A stretch of 64,000 nt of DNA from Mercurialis annua (Eukaryota; Streptophyta; Magnoliopsida; Malpighiales; Euphorbiaceae), in contig NC_065571.1 in the NCBI RefSeq assembly GCF_937616625.2, positions 45,059,651 through 45,123,650 on the forward strand, in the 5' to 3' direction. This document shows, piece after piece, positions 1 to 12,472 of this stretch. A program made the position numbers and the translations under genes. Position 1 is the stretch's first letter. Each line of letters begins with the position of its first letter. The notes below the pieces were generated by a model. The model had not been told where the DNA came from, did no database searches, and was given only the letters and a program-made list of their open reading frames with translations.

Positions 1-1254
1 TTTAATTACGTTAATTTCCTCCAATCAATAGTCTAATTTACCCCACAATGATGTTATTAAGTCTATTGTAAATAGTATACATCATTATCTTTCAGTGTCT
101 TTTTTCTTCTTTAGTCAATAAGGAGAGTTTAAATTAGAGACAAAACAAATATCTTTAAGAATTCCAAGCAAAAAAGGAAATGATATCAGAATTTAAGAAA
201 AGATGAGAAGTATATCAAGATCACATCCTCCACATTTCCGCGACATATTGAAAAGACGCCATCCTAATAGACACTTCCACAAAAGATATTAATCATATGT
301 TGGCTTTACTATGCCTGATGAAAGGTTAAATCTCTTGAACGTTTTACTTTTCCGATCTATAATTTAGTATTTCTCCAAAAGCTTCAGCGTGTACAGTTTA
401 TTTGATCCATTTGTTTGTTTTTGAACCATTACAAGCTGAAGGCTACTTAAGAACCCCCAACTCTCTTAATTCCCTAATTAGATAATAATGCTGGTAAGGT
501 CTCCCTATTTATCCATTATTCTTCTTTCTGCTTAACCTTGTTCTTTTCTTCCTGTGCTTGGTTGACAGAACTATGGCGCGAAAATGAAATCAAGTTTAAT
601 AGTGAAAAGTTAACACAGCATAAAATAAGTTCCGACGCCATTGATAATTGAGCTACATTAACTAAATTAAGAATGGTAGTGGAAAATTGGAAATAATGCA
701 CTAGAGCTCAAATCTGAAGATAAGATTGATTGACTAATGCATTCAAAATATAGGGCTTATTTGCTACTTTGCCTATGCATAGTATGCAACAAGGTGAAAA
801 ACACCAAAAGAAGAAGACAAGAAACACGCATATGAGAACTAAACAATAATAACTCTCCACCCAAACATTAAAATTGGTAATTTATAAAATGTTGCAGGGT
901 CGTCCTGTCATTAGAATGTTACTGCATGAATCATTGTTATATTGATGAAATGGTACACATGATCTTAAGTATCCTGTTGAACATAATTTTATATTATTTT
1001 TGGCTGCTCTGCTCCCATGATTCACTGCTACAAACTCAATGTATTTCAAACTAGAAAATATGTAGTAAAAGAAGCAAAAAGATAAGCAAAATCGAAATGG
1101 GGGAGAACATGCCATGAAAACACAGCTTTTGCAACTTGGTAGCCACCACCTTGCGTGTAAGGCCACATCTGATGCTAATTAATGAAGCATGCAATATGAA
1201 ATATATTCAACTCTAGGTAAGAATAATCATCAGTAATGAGGTGTAGAATCATAC
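1..1254 (-). other. Intron 7 of the EngB-type GTPase gene (open at the window edge)
   Basis: The sequence is AT-rich with no credible coding exon. I looked on the minus strand for the expected next exon of the GTPase, which should carry the G4 motif TKxD, and found none. The intron therefore seems to run off the left edge. No RNA gene or clear transposon was recognised here. Confidence 0.5.
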
Positions 1255-4200
1255 CTTTCCATCAAATCAATAAGTTCACGGTCTCTTGGCTTCATGCCCC
1301 ATTTTGTGTCAATAAGGAGACATACTTGTTTCAAACCAACTCTCGTGGAAACATATTCCTTCACCTACAAATTCCAAATTTTAGTTACGCTTATGGCATT
1401 TATAACATTCAGCATTCTGAAATGCCCTATACATACGCATAAACAGCAAATATGACAACTTCTCCAAAAAAAACTTATTTATACAACAGATACGCAATAA
1501 TAAGAAACAAACAGAAGAGATGTGTAAGAGTTTAGCATCGCAACCCATTTAATTAATTTTACATGGATGGAAACCCTGCAAATGGCCTTCTCCCTAAGGA
1601 TTCATAATTGCTCTTATGTTCTAGAAAGTGCTAATTCTTTTTGTATTTATATTTTATGTAGAATTCAAATCTGTTGAGGACTGAACTCATTCTATAAGTA
1701 CAATAGTTTCACGCATCTAATTAGTTTGAGCCACAAATACCCAATGCCAAGCTCTTTATAATCAAATACTGTTCCAATAACCACATGCTTCTTTGAACTG
1801 CATGACGCACATCTATCCTACAAGGTGTGAAGCTTGAAGACTTCCAGGTATGAAGCTTCATAGATTTCATTTTTATTTTTGTTTGCCAAACCAGTGGAAC
1901 TAGTTCCGAAAAATCCTTGAAAAATATTAAAATTCACACCCTAAACTCAAACTCCTCCACTGAGTATCAATCATTAATGAATCCGTTGCATTAAATTTGT
2001 TTATCCCTTGTTTTCAAATAAGCTAGCACCTATTTCCCTAGAAGAAGTTCTCATCTAAATATGCTCTTGCAAGCAGTCCCATGTTACTACTATTAAGACC
2101 TCACCTGATACATGGACACCGAGGTAGGGGGAGAGTGGGCACATTTGTATGCAGCCTCCCCTTGCATTTTGCAAAGAGGCTGTTTCCATGACCACCAAAG
2201 GAGTAGCTTTAAAGCTACACCGAGGCTCGGCCTCCATATCACTACTATAGTAATTATAACTTTCCACAGAACAATATTTTCACTTTTAAACTTGAATACT
2301 TCATATGAAAGTCAAATTTAAAAATTGAACAGCTTTCCAGCACCATTATCAGCGACTGCGTCAATAGTTATTAGCTATATATATAATAGCAAAGAATACC
2401 TTTTTGCCATTTATTACTGTTTTAGAAAGCACATAACAAGCTATAAAGTGAAAAGGAGCCATTTTATACTTTTCCAATGAACACACGAAAGATGTTCTGA
2501 GAGTTTATAACCGAAGAATCATCATATGCAAAATGGCGGACCTGTTTAGCATCTATTACGTTTCTTGGTTTTAGATTTGTTGATCGCTTTTTCAAAATTA
2601 ATTTATTGGAATAAGTAATGTACTTCTTTATCATTTATTTCTTTCTTTTTTTTGATAATTACCATTTATTTCTTAAAATAGAAAAGCACTTTCCACAGCT
2701 TGGAAAAACCATAAAGTGGTTTCTGGTTTTATAAGCTTGTGCTAACAAATTATATGGAGAGCAGAAAAAAGAAATTGTAACAAACAGCACTTATCTGCCA
2801 TAAATAAAGAAGACCTGATTTAAATATTCCAACTGTTAGTGCATACCAAGTTACTGATTCACAGCAGAACAAAAGTGATATTATGGGCGCATACTTACAA
2901 GGTCTTCCCAAGCATCCTTAACCTCTTCCTTCGCATATGCAAACCCATATCCAGGCAAATCAACTAAACAGAGCTTTGACTCTAGGTTGAAGAAATTAAT
3001 AGTCTGCATAAGGAAAAAATCACATTCACCAAACGAGCTAATACATATGCTAAAATGACATGGACAATTACGTTAGCTGTAACAGCCAACAAATTTACTC
3101 TCAAAATTTCATCCTTCGGTTATTGTCTAAAATTAATTATTTCTTTTCCCTTTATATATTTGTTTTCCATCTTGATAATTTAGATTGTAATTACAATTCT
3201 ATGACAGTGCTTTTTCCTTTTCTCCATGTTTAAGATAATACTATTGTTGGAGTTTCACCTAACATATTCAACATTTAGATGAATTGGTTATTTGATATGG
3301 TATGAGAGCCTCTATGATCATAAGGTGTATAGAATTCAATTATTGGCAGCCCCATTTAGTTAATTAAAGTACAAGTAGACTTCTATTTGTTGACGCTTTA
3401 ACTCCTATGGACATTTGCATGCAGATGTGTGTTAAAGATAATACTATTGTTGGAACTTCACTTGCCAGCTTGAACATTTAGATGAATTGGTTATTTGACA
3501 TTTCATAAATTTCTTTTAAATTATATTGTCCTTAAAAGTGTTTTCCTTTCAACATTGTCTTTTTAATAATAATATTATAATAATAAAAGTCTTCTATCAG
3601 ACTACTGCAATTTGTATATATTTTAAGAAGTGAATAATAGTACTGTAAAATTAATACTCTTAAAGGTTTAAGGGATTAAATTGAATAATAATGATACAAG
3701 TAAATGAGTTTAGGTTTGTAATGAAACAATATGTTCAAAGTCAAAAAATTAAATAAATTATCTCCTTAAACTAAACAACACAAAGATTGAGCCATTTTAA
3801 AGAAATCAATAATTAAATGAAAAGAGTACACAATTTTGTGTTGTCCGAATGTCGAATTAAACACTATAAAAGCAATGTTTTCCTAAATAATAAGATAAAT
3901 ATTGACAAGAATAACTATTATTCTAACACTTTTTTTGTTTGGAAATTCTAAATTAATTTCATATCATATTAAACATAAATCACTCATTATTTATCATTTC
4001 ACTCACAATTTCCGACACATTTTCTAATACAATATCTATATTATATATAATAACATATTATGTAGTTTATCTTCCGAATAAGAGGAATAAGTTAAACAAA
4101 GACTTTTAACGTTATTTTAACACAATCAATTATAAAGTATAGTAATAATATCATTTTTATAAGAACAAGGATTGATGTGAAAGCCACACCCCAATGAGGG

Positions 4201-6682
4201 CAATGTTGCTTGTAAATAACCAACTTATAATAGTTTTCAACAAGATAAAGCACCTGAGTAAGGCCAGGCTTGTCTGATGTCCGTGCAACACCCCATTGCC
4301 TGGTGATGCAATTAAGTAGTGATGACTTCCCAACATTTGACCGTCCTAACAAGGGCAGTACAATCCAGTAAATGTAATGAGTTTCCAAATTAATTGTAGA
4401 TGATAATTAAATTGGATTTCCATTTGAGGGATGAAAAAGGAAAGAAATTAAACTCATAATACTTGGATTCTACAAGACATGAAATATGCCCACCAAAGTC
4501 TTTTTACAGAAGTTACTAGAGAGGACAAATTCAGTGAAAAAAACACTTATTTAAGTTTGTTATTCCTTAGCTACATGCAAAATCAAAGTTGTGACTAGAT
4601 CTCATTATAAAACAGGTTGTTAGTCATATTATGGTTAGAACAATGCTTTCTTAATAGAATGAAGCATATAAACATTATTCTTCCCATATAGAAAACATCT
4701 TTCTCACTCCAGGAAATCCAAGGGCAGGGAGTGAGAATGATATGCCCAGATAGAGTTCTAAAACAATGAAAAGAATCATTGATCTATGTGCATTTACCAT
4801 GTCAGGATAATTAATTTTACAATTGAGGAAAAAAGAACACAAAAGTGGGTGAGAGCAATAAGAAAATTTGCAAAAACATGTAAAAAAACTAAGCAAGCAG
4901 AAAAGGAGGTAATATCTCTACCTGCAAATGCAATCTCTGGAAGATCAGGAGCTGGGAATGAAGAAGAAACTTTTGCGGCAGCAAAGAATGTCATTTTGTT
5001 CCTAAAAACCTACTAAAAGCAATTAGCATAGATTCTAAATTAATAGAACAAATAGAAGCCAAATGCTTTTTATAGTAAAAGACAAAAAACCTTCAGGGTC
5101 ATACTGAACTTGATTGACATTATAGATTCAACATCAAAAAAAACAAATCATATACAGTCTTCAGATGCAATAAAACATACATTTTCTTCAATTCGTTCTC
5201 TCTCTGAGCTTGTTGAAAAAGGGATATTATCTAATGGTGCAGATAGCTCAATGTTATAGCCCGCCCTTTTTAGCTCAATCATCCGTCTACGGCCTAACAA
5301 CTGATAGGAAAATTATTTATAAACAAAATATGAAAAAAATAGAATGAGTAATCTCAAAGAGAAAACATATCAAAACCTGCTCAAACAAATTACATTATCT
5401 TCAACATAAGAAAGGATGGAAGGACTAGGTTTTATTGCTCGGAATTGTGCATTCATTGACATTTCAACTTCTTTAACAGACTCTTCTTTCTTCTCTTTAA
5501 CATGCTCTGTGAATCAGATAAAAACATAAACATTAAAATGAGAGAGCATATTAGTTGGTGTGAAAATGAGCAGAACCGGAAGAGAGAGATTCAAAATGTA
5601 AGAAGATATCAGTTGATATACAGCATATTATAGATAGACAGACATGTAGCCCAGCAAAGATATAAGAGAGTACACTGGTAGTCTAGTTGCCAAACAATTT
5701 CAGAACAAGAAACTAGATGACCTAGAAACAGCAATTTCAGAACAAGATATAAGTTCTTCTTACAAAACTCCCATATTTCTTTGTTTCTTTTAAGGCAAAG
5801 TGGAAAACTAGATGGCCAAGACACAAATAAATTATCACTTCATCTACATGCCATTGACATCTCTACTACAAAATGAACAACTTGGTAGATCAAGAAACAA
5901 ATGCATGAATGAATTCTTCCTCTATAAACAACTAACATTGGCAAAAATTGCAAAATTTAAAAGTTAGCCTCTATCCTCTTGTAAAATCCTAGGGAGAATG
6001 TAAAATTAGCAAAAACATAAACTATATAATACGCCAAACAAGATGAACTGGTAAAATTCTCACCATGAGTAACTACTTCATCATCGAGACGCTTATTTGA
6101 AATATCATATGGGTCTAACCGAATCTTTGGCTTTTTCTTCTTTGGCCGGGTATCTACTTCTGAACTACCATCAACAAGGCTTTGTTTGTTTAGAACAATT
6201 TTCTTTGTAGATCTTGAATGCGGTACATAAGGATGGTTACTTGAATCAGATTTCTTTTTAGATTGTTTCTGCAATACACTATTCCTTCTGCCATCCAATT
6301 TATCAGCCTCCTCTGCCTTGGTTCTTTGTTTTCCAGCAGAAAACTTCATATTTCCCGTTTCATCAATAATATCATGAGAAAGATGCTTATTTCTTGAACT
6401 ATCAGCCTTTACACTGTTCGGAACCCAAATTGTGCGAGGCGGTCCTTTAAAACTCCTAACTTTAACAGAATCATCTCTGGTTTGTATTTTCCCTTTGCCA
6501 TACAAATTTCTCGTTTCCATCCTGTTTATCAATTTCCCATCGGGGAATTTATCAGCATAAATTCTCTTCCTTTTCTTATCTGAAAATACAGGCATTTTAT
6601 CCTTATTCGAAAAGTCACTCTCGACCCCTCTCCGATCAACACTTTGAACTCTTTTACCTTTCCCTCTTGATTTAAAGTCCAT
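1255..6682 (-). CDS. EngB/YihA-family GTP-binding protein, seven exons, 3' end outside the window
   Basis: This is a P-loop GTPase of the TrmE-Era-EngA-EngB class; family members assist ribosome assembly, in plants often in organelles. Coding exons on the minus strand are 6682-6064, 5506-5394, 5300-5181, 5009-4922, 4345-4254, 3003-2899 and 1364-1255. All junctions are GT/AG and the frame stays open across all seven. About 415 residues are visible. Residues 1-280 form a Lys/Arg/Ser-rich extension (tract PKKKKPK) not found in bacterial EngB. The GTPase domain begins near EIAFAGRSNVGKSS (G1 at residues 314-321), followed by TSDKPGLTQ (switch I, G2) and DLPGYG (G3, 359-364), then LLIDTKWGMKPRD. 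G4, G5 and the stop codon lie left of position 1. The start is the ATG at 6682; the in-frame triplet at 6700 is GTG. The N-terminal extension recalls the longer of the plant EngB paralogues. Targeting to chloroplast, mitochondrion or nucleus is not decided by the sequence. Confidence 0.9.
2095..2235 (-). mobile_element. Degenerate SINE-like fragment in intron 6
   Basis: On the minus strand the block reads ATGGAAACAGCCTCTTTGC, then a GGGGAGGCTGC stretch, then a C-rich CCCACTCTCCCCCTACC tail. It resembles the conserved 3' half of a plant SINE family with 'GGAAACAGCCTC...AAGGCTGCGTACA'. The pol III A and B boxes are not clear, so this is a fragment or a diverged copy. Confidence 0.5.
3227..3500 (+). 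mobile_element. TRIM-like miniature LTR retrotransposon in intron 6
   Basis: Two direct repeats of 71 bp flank a 132-bp centre: 3227-3297 and 3430-3500. Both begin TGTT, share GATAATACTATTGTTGGA and end TGAATTGGTTATTTGA followed by TA or CA. Directly after the first repeat is TGGTATGAGAGCC (3298-3310), one base off the classic initiator-Met tRNA primer site TGGTATCAGAGCC. There is no ORF. Target duplication is not clear. LTRs of 71 bp are shorter than usual for TRIMs, and the element is old because the repeats differ at many sites. Confidence 0.6.
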
Positions 6683-6711
6683 TTTACAAAACTCTAACAC
6701 TTTACTTTCTC

Positions 6712-7053
6712 CTGTCTAAATGTATTATCAATGAAATTTTGAGCTTCTTATACCTCCAAATTCAACTTCCCATACAATATTTGCATATAATTTCAATGTT
6801 CCAATTCAAGAAAACAGCAAATTCATTCCAAGCAAAGTCCAAATTTCTATTGACATAAAGGAATAATAACCTGGAAAATTTAGAGCTCTAAAATTATTAA
6901 TCAGAAATGAAAAACAAAAACAAAAGTCGGATGTTAAACGCAACAACAAGATATATGTTTATCAGTTCATGCAAATGAAAAGGAGTAGATTAAAGAATCC
7001 AAACAAATGAAACTGAACTCAGCAGAACAATCATAAGTATTAATAATACTCAC
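6712..7053 (-). other. 5' UTR intron of the GTPase gene
   Basis: On the minus strand the leader reads into a GTGAGT donor at 7053. A pyrimidine-containing acceptor ending in ACAG at 6712 lies 29 bases before the ATG at 6682. The spliced leader would contain no upstream ATG. This is inferred from splice consensus and the lack of coding potential. Confidence 0.55.
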
Positions 7054-7094
7054 TAGTTTTGAGTTGCCGCTTTCCGGCGGCGGTGGCGGTGGCG

Positions 7095-7260
7095 GTAAAT
7101 CTTCCGGCTCTCGCGCTCTGCCCTATAAATACTAACCTCACTACTCTCCACTCTCCAGCATGACCAGCACTGACTTGGTGTAGTAGCTGCAATAATAAGA
7201 TCGGGCCGATTACATTTAGGATTATGGGCCTAAACATATGATTATGGGCCTTATCATGGG
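7095..7260 (-). promoter_or_regulatory. Promoter region of the GTPase gene: TATA box and two site II-type GGCCCA motifs
   Basis: On the minus strand TATTTATAG lies at 7131-7123, which places transcription start near 7095, followed by a GCC-rich leader. Upstream, the block ATTATGGGCC (plus-strand reading) occurs twice, at 7221-7230 and 7241-7250. It contains TGGGCC, the site II element bound by TCP factors and common upstream of plant ribosomal-protein and organelle-biogenesis genes. That use fits a ribosome-assembly GTPase. Motifs are seen; function is inferred. Confidence 0.5.
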
Positions 7261-7309
7261 TCTGGATACCGTCCGGCCTGTTTAGGCCCGTCCTTCTAAG
7301 ACTGGGCAT

Positions 7310-9012
7310 GGACAGTTAATTTGGTTTCAAGTCCAGCTACAGTCTGAGTCCAATAAAAATCCAAATTTTTAGGTCTTTTTATGTGAAATACGAATTTGTT
7401 GCCCAGTTACTTTTATATGATTAGGTTTATAAGTTTACTTTACCTACCAACTTTTCTTCTTAATATATCTATGTTTATTTAATTTCTTTTTTTTCTACGA
7501 TTTTTTTCTTTTCTCTCTGAATCGGTAGTTACTTTCTCCGCTGTTTTTCACAATCTTCATTCTCCATCTCCAAAACTACATACCTTGCTCGTCCGGTCTT
7601 CGTAATCTTGTCCACGGTTCGTCTTTACTGTTCTCGATAGTGGTTATATATTTGTAAGTTTTTATTTTTTATTTTTTAGTGATATATTCTTATCAGTTCA
7701 TGAATTTGTTAATTAACATGTTTAATTTGATTATTGTTTACGATTTTAGATGATTTGTAGTTGTTCTTTACTTGATTTAGGTTAGTTTTTATTTTAGGTT
7801 TTGTAATTTAATTATTTCTGTAATTTGCCTTTGATTTTATAGTTAATTCGATTTTTAATAATTATGTTTATTTCCATCTGTTTGTTGTTTTTAGATTTAA
7901 ATCATGAATTAGGTTTTTATTTTATTTTTAAGTTTTATGATTTTAAATTTCAGATATTGTGTACTGGAAAAGAATTAGCAAGCATGTTTCATTCGAAACA
8001 ACAAAAGAAGATAGACTCTAGTGCGAAGAGAAAAGTTTATGTTGAACTTTTTGAATATGAAAAAGCCCCGGTCAAGAAATCGATGAAGATATTATTCATT
8101 TGATTTTACTTTGTATAGTTAATTTTGTTTAACTTGTAGTGATTGTTATCTGATCTGTTATTATATATATTTTATATCTTATTTTGTTCTGTTTTTGAAA
8201 GACTTATTAATTTTTGTCTGTTGACTTGTTGACATGTTGTCGATATGATGTTGATTCTAACAGTCACTTAAGACTAGGTCAACTTTTAGTTCTTCGAAAA
8301 AGAAATCTTCTAGTGAACCTGAAAAGGATTTGGATGATGCCTTTATTAAAGTATTTCATCTTTGCTATTTTATGAAATGGAATTGTATCGGATCCGAATT
8401 TGTCAAAACTTGGTTAAGTATGAGAGATGGAAGACGAAAAATAATTATACAAGTGATGTTGAAGGAACTGTGCAGATACGAAGAGAATTGAGAAAATAGA
8501 ATGGTTTGAAATAGGTTTTTTTTTTAATTTACGAACTATTGTGTTGGTTGTATGTATAATATATTTTTTATTTTTATATGTAAGGATGATACTATTAGGA
8601 TTGAATATAAAGATTCTATATAAAAGTTAGAATTGGCTCCATATATAATAGTTCAGTAAATTGAAAGTCTGACATGTATAAAAGTAAACAATTATCTAAT
8701 GTTGGTTAATTGTGTAAACAGCCCAAATTTTTACGGGCGATTTTTCTTATAGGCCGCAAAACCCTGTTTGAACCCGTAAAATGCATGAGCCGAATTTAGA
8801 TAGTAAATATAAAGCTCGAACTCAACTGGACTCAGGCTTGCATTAAAAATAGTCTGCATTGATGAAAGTGAATTAAATTATGTGAAAGAAATATTTAAGT
8901 GAACTAAATTATCATGTAAGATTAGATTATAAATTATGGATTACTTGGCATAATTATTTACGTCTATTAGTTAATAAAAATTACATCATCTATAAATAAA
9001 ATATTATTAGTA
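7310..9012. other. Intergenic AT-rich region, no supported gene
   Basis: At 7500-7650 there is a pyrimidine-rich, leader-like stretch, and an intron-like T-rich stretch follows. A short ORF at 7864-8103 reads FHSKQQKKIDSSAKRKVYVE but has no recognisable family and no continuation. At 8720-8840 there is a patch rich in GGGC/GCCC words that may be a transposon relic. Nothing else was seen. Confidence 0.4.
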
Positions 9013-9276
9013 AATTATTCCCTCTGTTTTTATTTAATTGTTCATTTAGTCAGATTAATTTTTCTATAATTAGTTGTCCATTTAGAATTTCAAAATAACA
9101 TAACTATTGTCTTCTAAATCTATCCCTCCCTAATAAATGATTCTATAACTCAATTTATAAAGTATTTGTTATATGGCTTATATTAATATTTATTTATATA
9201 ATTTAAGACGAAGTTATTTTTTAATATGTATAATTCTGATTAAATGGGCAATTAAATAAAAATAGAGGGAATAATT
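9013..9276. mobile_element. Stowaway-type MITE
   Basis: Near-perfect terminal inverted repeats of about 40 bp: the left end ATTCCCTCTGTTTTTATTT matches the reverse complement of the right end, ATTCCCTCTATTTTTATTT, and the match continues through TTAATTG and CATTTA. Flanks are TA-rich, as expected for TA target sites. About 260 bp long with no ORF. Confidence 0.75.
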
Positions 9277-9538
9277 ATTAATTGATGTAGTAACATTCAT
9301 AAAGGTGGAATTCATTGATGTCGTAATCTAAAATCAACAAAGTCATTAAGTCAGCAATGATGAAAGTCATAATTAATGCAAAGCAATTTGAATTTCTCAA
9401 CATCAAAAATAGTTTATCTTAATGTCATTATTTAGCCTTTTGTAATTGTGTTGTTTATTAGTAGTAATGATAAAAATATTTTTTAAAATAGTTGTTGAAA
9501 CTCCAACATCCTCTTTTTTTTCTTATTATGTGTGAGGG

Positions 9539-12039
9539 TGTAATACCCCAAAATAATTAATTAGCTAATTGGACCACGTGTCCAATTTTGAGTCGTCAGA
9601 GTGACAACATCGGAAAGTTATCCGATAAAATTAAAATAAATAAGTTTTAAATAGGCCGGTTTTGAGAAATTAGTTATACGGAAATTAAGGTTATATTTTA
9701 ATTCTAAAGTTAGAATTGGAATTAAAAGGAAAAAATGTCAAGAAAAGCCCAAAATAAAGTGCAGGAACCAAAGTGGTAATTTAGCCACTTTGTGTCGAAA
9801 ATAGAAATATTGGAATTTGACGGAAAGTACTAATATCGAGCTTGGTATTATTTATCGGATATAAATAATACGTATAAGTCGTAATAAAATAGTTTAACGA
9901 TTTAGCTATGGACTAAATCGTAGGATTGAAAAGTTTGAAGGATAAATGATAAGAAACAAAAAGAACAAGGACTCAAATGAGCTTTTAGCCAAATCATATA
10001 TAATTAAGGAAATATGAAATGAAGATCAGAGAAGGATCGAGAGAATTGTGAGGTTTCGCCGATTACGTTATTTCGCCGCCGTTTCTCCGTACGACGTCCG
10101 ATTCACGTGATTTTCGCGGCAATCTCTTCGGAATTCAATCCTCTACTGATCTTGAGCTTCATTTCAAGGTAAAATTTCGGGAATTGGTGCTGAAATTGAG
10201 TTATTTGGGCTGTTTTAGTTTAGGAATTGGAATTATGGATTTAAACTTGATTTTAGCGTTTTTGGAGAAACAAAGTTACGGGTTTTGTTGGAAACGGAGA
10301 AATTGACATGTATGGCAAGTGATAGCATGACGGGAAGCCCGGAAACGATGTTTCCGGGGACTGCGTGCAGATTGCACGTGGTGTGCGATCGCACACCCGT
10401 GGTGTGCGAACGCACACCTGTGATGGTGTGCGAACGCACACCAGTGGTGTGCGAACGCACACCAGTGAAGGTGTGCGAACGCACACCCACAGTGTGCGGA
10501 CGCACACCGGTGTGCGAACGCACACCCATGGTGTACGAACGCACACCACCTTGTGCAGACGCGTATTTCATGAGGGACTAAAACAGACTTTTGTCCGAGG
10601 GACTGAAATAAACTTAGCTCGACGTTTTACGCGAGTGACGATAATGTAAAGTATTAAAAGAAATATATAACTCTCGGATACAAGAAGTAGTATTTAATAC
10701 GTCGTGGACACGACTAAGAGTTTCTGAATACGAGAGTAATACAAAGAATGAAACCAATAGTTAAATTATGAAAGTATTATATGTATTAAAGTATAAAGTG
10801 CACGTCTAATCAAAAACAATGTACCAGACGTGTCAGCGAATAGCGGAGTCAGTAGAAGCGGACTAGCGGGGGCATACCATCAGATCGATCATATCATTTC
10901 TTGGTTTGCGGTCACTGTGAGTTGCACTTTACTTTCGTGTATTATATATAAAGTTATTTTATATAAATACGTACACTGTTTTTACGCATCGCATGTTATA
11001 TGATTTGATTGAATGTTATACGTTTATTTAATTTCTGTATATAAGAACTAGTATGCGATCCGATGAAACTAGCTACCTATTGGGTGTCAATAGGCTGTGT
11101 GATCACCAGTATCGAGTCAGTCTAGTATATTTGCATTTGAGAAACGACTTGACACAGCTGGGAGCTGTTGATGATTATAAAATTTATGTGGCTGGGCCAC
11201 CAGCGAGTTAGACTCGCGATTGATATTTACGATTGGGTATATGATTTAGATACGCAGAGTGAACTCGGCTACGGTGTAGCCTGGAAGTCCCCGTATCTAG
11301 TGGCTGGGCCACCAGCGAGTTAGACTCGCAATTGATATTTACGTTTGGATTGAATGATATGTGATTATTCGAGAGATGAGTCGCATGCTAGGATATTAGT
11401 TTCGTACGGATCAAATACCTGTTTATATGTTTTACATTAATATTTTCTTGAGATGCGATGCTATGTTTTTATATTAATACCGTTAGTAAATGCAAACTCA
11501 CTCAGTATTTCCCCAAATACTGACCCCTCACCTTTGATGTCTTTCAGGTGCTTAGCTTGTGGGCTTAGCTAGAGACCAATTTTGGAGTGCAGAAGTCATC
11601 TGTATATGTTAGTTTATGACTTCTGTTAATGCTGCAGTAGTGGTCCGGTGTCAGCAGAATAGTAGCCTAGTCAGCAGTTTTATTTTGATTGTACATATCG
11701 ACTGCTGTCTTTGTTTATATGTTTTTGATAGGCTACGTGTTTGTATATGATCCACGGCCCCAGATGCCGGTGTGACAGTTTGAGACACTAACTGCGGTGT
11801 ATTGTACCGCGAGGCCAGTTCGTACAGGGTACGGTAACTAGAGCCCGCGAGGTTTTGAAACAGTTAGTGTGTATATTTGGTAATATGTTATATACGAGTA
11901 TTGGCTTCCGTTGTTTGTTGTTAATTGTTTATTTTATATTTGCGAAAAATTAATTGTGATTTTAGGCTTGCTACGGGTTCCGGAGCTACCACTCCCGTTC
12001 CCTAGCGCCGGTCGCGGCTCAATAGTTTGGGTCGTGACA
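9539..12039 (+). repeat. 5' LTR of element 1
   Basis: TG...CA boundaries. Inside are: a TATA-like TATATAATT at 9997-10005, a donor-like AAG/GTAAAA after 10168, an 18-bp palindrome array (10380-10547), two 44-bp direct repeats at 11189-11232 and 11300-11343 that each contain GCGAGTTAGACTCGC hairpins, and an acceptor-like CTTTCAG ending at 11547. The donor/acceptor pair suggests a spliced leader; that is inference. Confidence 0.92.
10380..10547 (+). repeat. Palindrome array in the 5' LTR of element 1 (8 units)
   Basis: Eight 18-bp units of the form GGTGTGCGAACGCACACC, joined by 0-6 variable bases (such as AGT, AGTGAA, TGTGAT). The first unit, GGTGTGCGATCGCACACC, is a perfect palindrome; the rest are palindromic except for the central AA or GA. 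Each could form an 8-bp stem in DNA or RNA. The array opens all reading frames and creates spurious ORFs on both strands. Confidence 0.9.
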
Positions 12040-12043
12040 AAGT

Positions 12044-12055
12044 TGGTATCAGAGC
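12044..12055 (+). other. Primer binding site of element 1
   Basis: TGGTATCAGAGC, complementary to the 3' end of plant initiator Met tRNA, four bases downstream of the LTR end. Confidence 0.85.
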
Positions 12056-12472
12056 AGTTTGGTCCAGTTACCACTGCAAGTTTGTTTCAATGTTTGTTTG
12101 AGAGCAGTTGGTCTAGTTACCACTGCTAGATTTGTCTGATTGTCTGTTTGACTGGGAGTATTTGTCAGTGAGTATACCTAGGAACTACTGCAGCAAGAGT
12201 CAGACCGTGGTTATCTGTAATTGTGTTATGCGTGCATTAGTAGTATGTGGCATTACGCGCGCGAACCAGGACTATTAAGTTAGTAAGTGAATGGTATCTG
12301 TTTATACGGACAACTAAAGCAATTAAGTATGTGTTTCTTATGTTAAGATTTAGAAGGTGGTTACATGTTTACAAATTATGAACAATTGAGAGGGTTAAGT
12401 ATTTACTACTCGCGTTGCGATTGTTAAGTGATTATCTGCTTGCGAATTACGTGCAGTTGGACTAAATGCTAA

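Noticed and set aside
1..1254. Search for the missing G4/G5 exon of the GTPase
   Set aside because: No TKxD-type coding segment on the minus strand; the exon is probably outside the window.
7864..8103. Possible small gene with leader-like DNA upstream
   Set aside because: No family, no continuing exons, and the flanks look like decayed repeat.
10380..10547. CRISPR-like repeat-spacer look
   Set aside because: Spacers are 0-6 bases, the DNA is plant nuclear, and the array lies inside an LTR.
10233..10649. Overlapping ORFs of 94-112 codons rich in VCVRTP/CERTP/VRTHT (also at 16994-17410, 46322-46738, 53151-53591)
   Set aside because: They arise because the 18-bp palindrome array opens frames on both strands; no start context or family, and they sit in LTRs.
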